From Aquificota bacterium (lineage in GTDB: Bacteria > Thermosulfidibacterota > Thermosulfidibacteria > Thermosulfidibacterales > B14-G1), in assembly GCA_003648675.1 (NCBI GenBank), contig QMPS01000036.1:1-7233 (forward strand): a DNA stretch of 7,233 nt, in the 5' to 3' direction. Below the pieces are notes generated by a model that was not told the DNA's origin, ran no database searches, and worked only from the letters and a program-made list of their open reading frames with translations. The translations under genes and the position numbers were made by a program. Below are positions 6,074-7,233 of this stretch, one piece after another. Positions within the stretch are counted from its first letter, which is position 1, and the number at the start of each line of letters is the position of its first letter.

Positions 6074-6664
6074 TTATTCTAGGAGGTCTACAATCTCTTG
6101 GGTGGTGTAGATGGTGGCGAATCCCGAGGCCAGATTGCACAGAGTGGCTTGGTGGAGGTAGGGATCGTCGGTGGTCGTGGCGTCGGCCAGAAAGAAGATG
6201 CGGAAATCCCGGTTGAAGCCGTCCCTGGCCGTGGTCTCGCAGCAGTAGTTGGTCATGACACCGCAGATGATAAGGTCTGTCACCCCCAATCTCCTGAGGT
6301 GTTCCTCTAAATCTGTTTTGTAGAAGGCGGAATATCGGGTTTTGGTGTTTATTGTCTTCTCTCCATCTTGGGGCTCGATTTCCTTGATGATTCTGTGTTC
6401 CCATCGGCCAGGTGTGAAGACTTCCATGGAGGCTTTGCCCCACCACTGGACCAAGAGTCCTCCGTCTTTTTCTAGATCCCTGTGGGTGTGTGCTGTGAAA
6501 ACCACGGGCCAGTTTCTCCTTCGGAACAGATCCAGGAGTTTACGTACGTTGGGCAAAATGGGCCGGGCCAGATCTAGGAAGTAGTTCTGCATGTCTATTA
6601 CAAGGAGGCAGGTCTTGTCTCTTTGGGGTTTCCAAAGGTGGAGCTGATACCGGTGGTAGTCCAT
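6074..6664 (-). CDS. Isochorismatase-family cysteine hydrolase
   Basis: A 196-residue isochorismatase-like hydrolase. The catalytic triad is visible: D24 in [11 protein letters not shown]108 in NTKTRYSAF, and C141 in [17 protein letters not shown], preceded by the VMT segment that carries the cis-peptide. Members act on amides, isochorismate or N-carbamoyl compounds (nicotinamidase-like). The substrate here cannot be assigned; the [13 protein letters not shown] form is common in uncharacterised bacterial members. The start ATG 6664 follows GGGAGGAC with 8-base spacing and gives the family's usual N-terminus. In-frame starts upstream, up to 6751, lack a good site. It is the first gene of the minus-strand unit that continues with dtd and the metallo-hydrolase. 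Confidence 0.9.
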   Translation of the reverse strand: MDYHRYQLHLWKPQRDKTCLLVIDMQNYFLDLARPILPNVRKLLDLFRRRNWPVVFTAHTHRDLEKDGGLLVQWWGKASMEVFTPGRWEHRIIKEIEPQDGEKTINTKTRYSAFYKTDLEEHLRRLGVTDLIICGVMTNYCCETTARDGFNRDFRIFFLADATTTDDPYLHQATLCNLASGFATIYTTQEIVDLLE

Positions 6665-6697
6665 CTTTCTGTCCTCCCTAGGCTTAGGATCGGTCTT

Positions 6698-6717
6698 GGA
6701 AGGTAGCATAGCCTTCC
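6698..6717. repeat. Inverted repeat in the leader of the hydrolase gene
   Basis: GGAAGG (6698-6703) and CCTTCC (6712-6717) pair perfectly across 8 bases, 34 bases upstream of ATG 6664. It could be an mRNA hairpin or an operator half-site pair. No good promoter match was found next to it on the minus strand. Confidence 0.4.
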
Positions 6718-6806
6718 CTTTGGGGGATAGGAAGAGGGATGAAAAACCCAATCTCGTTTCATTTGGGGCGATGCCGTACGGGGAGGACTCTGATGGGGAT
6801 GAAGGG

Positions 6807-6923
6807 ATGAGCCCTTCTCACAGGTCCTACTCTTGTCTTGACAAGGAGTTGAAAGGTCTGGTAGCTAATTTTCCTAGGTTGGTGGGCCAATTTTTTTTGG
6901 CCGAGCGTTACAGCGAGATTTAA
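6807..6923 (+). CDS. Possible small ORF upstream of the biotin carboxylase gene
   Basis: The divergent gap 6665-6957 has no recognised gene. A plus-strand frame from ATG 6807 to TAA 6921 would give 38 residues ending in CLDKELKGLVANFPRLVGQF and LAERYSEI, which is compositionally plausible for a helical protein. A GGGGA lies about 8 bases upstream, and an earlier in-frame ATG at 6771 is also possible. Against it, the frame crosses three inverted-repeat features and a promoter-like box, and no family is recognised. It may be a small gene or leader peptide, or chance. Confidence 0.22.
   Translation: MSPSHRSYSCLDKELKGLVANFPRLVGQFFLAERYSEI
6832..6867 (+). promoter_or_regulatory. Palindrome overlapping a consensus -35 box, candidate promoter/operator for biotin carboxylase
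   Basis: CTTGTC (6832-6837) and GACAAG (6840-6845) form a perfect inverted repeat with a 2-base centre. It contains a perfect TTGACA at 6838-6843. The best -10 at 18 bases, TAGCTA (6862-6867), is weak, and GCTAAT (6864-6869) fits better but at 20 bases. A regulator bound to the palindrome would cover the -35 box. This could control the downstream biotin carboxylase gene. Confidence 0.35.
6885..6902 (+). repeat. Inverted repeat with T-rich loop
   Basis: GGCCAA (6885-6890) and TTGGCC (6897-6902) pair perfectly across six T. It lies about 56 bases before the biotin carboxylase start and would form a hairpin in the leader RNA if transcription starts at the upstream TTGACA box. There is no T-run after the stem, so it is not a terminator by itself. 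Confidence 0.45.
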
Positions 6924-6941
6924 AGGTTTTTTATAAACCTT
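6923..6941 (+). repeat. AT-rich 7-bp inverted repeat just before the ribosome binding site
   Basis: AAGGTTT (6923-6929) and AAACCTT (6935-6941) pair perfectly across a 5-base loop. The repeat ends 16 bases before ATG 6958 and close to AGGGGTGA, the ribosome binding site. It may be an operator for a fatty-acid or lipid-type repressor, or an RNA hairpin affecting initiation. Its bound protein, if any, is unknown. Confidence 0.45.
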
Positions 6942-6957
6942 AAAACAGGGGTGACTC

Positions 6958-7233
6958 ATGTTTGACAAAGTGCTTATTGCCAACCGAGGTGAGATTGCTG
7001 TCAGGGTAATCAGGGCTTGTCAGAAGCTGGGAGTAAGGACAGTGGCTGTCTATTCCGACGCCGACAAGGAAGCCCTCCACGTTCAGATGGCTGATGAGGC
7101 TTTCCATATAGGTCCTCCTCCCGTGGCCCAGAGTTATCTGAATATGGACAAGATCATCGAGGTGGCCTTGGAGGCTGGGGCTCAGGCTATCCATCCGGGT
7201 TACGGCCTGTTGGCGGAGAACGCTGCCTTTGCC
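6958..7233 (+). CDS. accC: Biotin carboxylase subunit, N-terminal part (partial)
   Basis: The first 92 residues of a biotin carboxylase, continuing past the window end. The start [20 protein letters not shown], the segment [20 protein letters not shown] and [14 protein letters not shown] (79-92) are diagnostic of the N-terminal domain of AccC-like proteins. The enzyme carboxylates biotin on its carrier protein using ATP and bicarbonate. This part does not separate acetyl-CoA carboxylase AccC from the biotin carboxylase subunits of propionyl-CoA, pyruvate or 2-oxoglutarate carboxylases, so the symbol is a family label. ATG 6958 follows AGGGGTGA at good spacing. It diverges from the isochorismatase-family gene, and its leader holds three inverted repeats. 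Confidence 0.93.
   Translation, partial: MFDKVLIANRGEIAVRVIRACQKLGVRTVAVYSDADKEALHVQMADEAFHIGPPPVAQSYLNMDKIIEVALEAGAQAIHPGYGLLAENAAFA

Noticed and set aside
6021..6446. Minus-strand open frame of 141 codons overlapping the hydrolase gene
   Set aside because: It is in another frame of the isochorismatase-family gene, which has an intact catalytic triad; the alternative product is rich in Arg and His without motifs.

Overview
The window looks like a chromosomal segment from an anaerobic, possibly thermophilic bacterium of the Deltaproteobacteria/Thermodesulfobacteriota type. This placement is inference from gene content: an NDP-forming acyl-CoA synthetase next to a Pta-N-terminal/DRTGG protein, a stand-alone V4R protein, an Isf-like flavoprotein, a Fis-family regulator and a type IV pilus PilM. 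It is also suggested by purine-rich coding strands on both sides, with many AGA/AGG arginine and ATA isoleucine codons. No mobile element, CRISPR array, tRNA, rRNA or defence system was seen.

Left part (about 100-3044, plus strand): a tightly packed cluster that appears to be decaying. It opens with fragments of an NDP-forming acyl-CoA synthetase (internal deletions, three frame changes, an in-frame stop). This overlaps by ATGA a BioD-like/DRTGG protein that carries a +1 frameshift in a run of six G. An intact Isf-like flavoprotein follows, sharing one base with the previous stop. After about 200 bp of possibly degenerate coding sequence comes an intact small V4R-domain protein. Together these suggest a former acyl-CoA/acetate energy-conservation operon with its first two genes damaged.

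Middle part (3072-4750, minus strand): an orphan pilM with its own promoter-like sequence and no pilN/O/P/Q beside it. Upstream of it are a two-helix membrane protein of 62 residues and a 79-residue Fis-like regulator, which form a two-gene unit behind a plausible sigma-70 promoter. The gap between the pilM and membrane-protein genes holds a strong stem-loop.

Right part (4940-6664, minus strand): a three-gene unit of quality-control or detoxification type enzymes, namely an isochorismatase-family cysteine hydrolase, D-aminoacyl-tRNA deacylase (dtd) and a YcbL/glyoxalase II-like metallo-beta-lactamase hydrolase. The last two overlap by ATGA. Diverging from it, at 6958, is the start of a biotin carboxylase (partial, running off the window). 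The 293-bp divergent region contains several inverted repeats, a perfect TTGACA box inside a palindrome, and a possible very small ORF.

Most of the window is ordinary housekeeping. The points most worth a second look are the decaying acyl-CoA synthetase/DRTGG pair beside intact Isf-like and V4R genes, the orphan pilM, and the palindrome-rich leader of the biotin carboxylase gene. No clear case for a new system was found.
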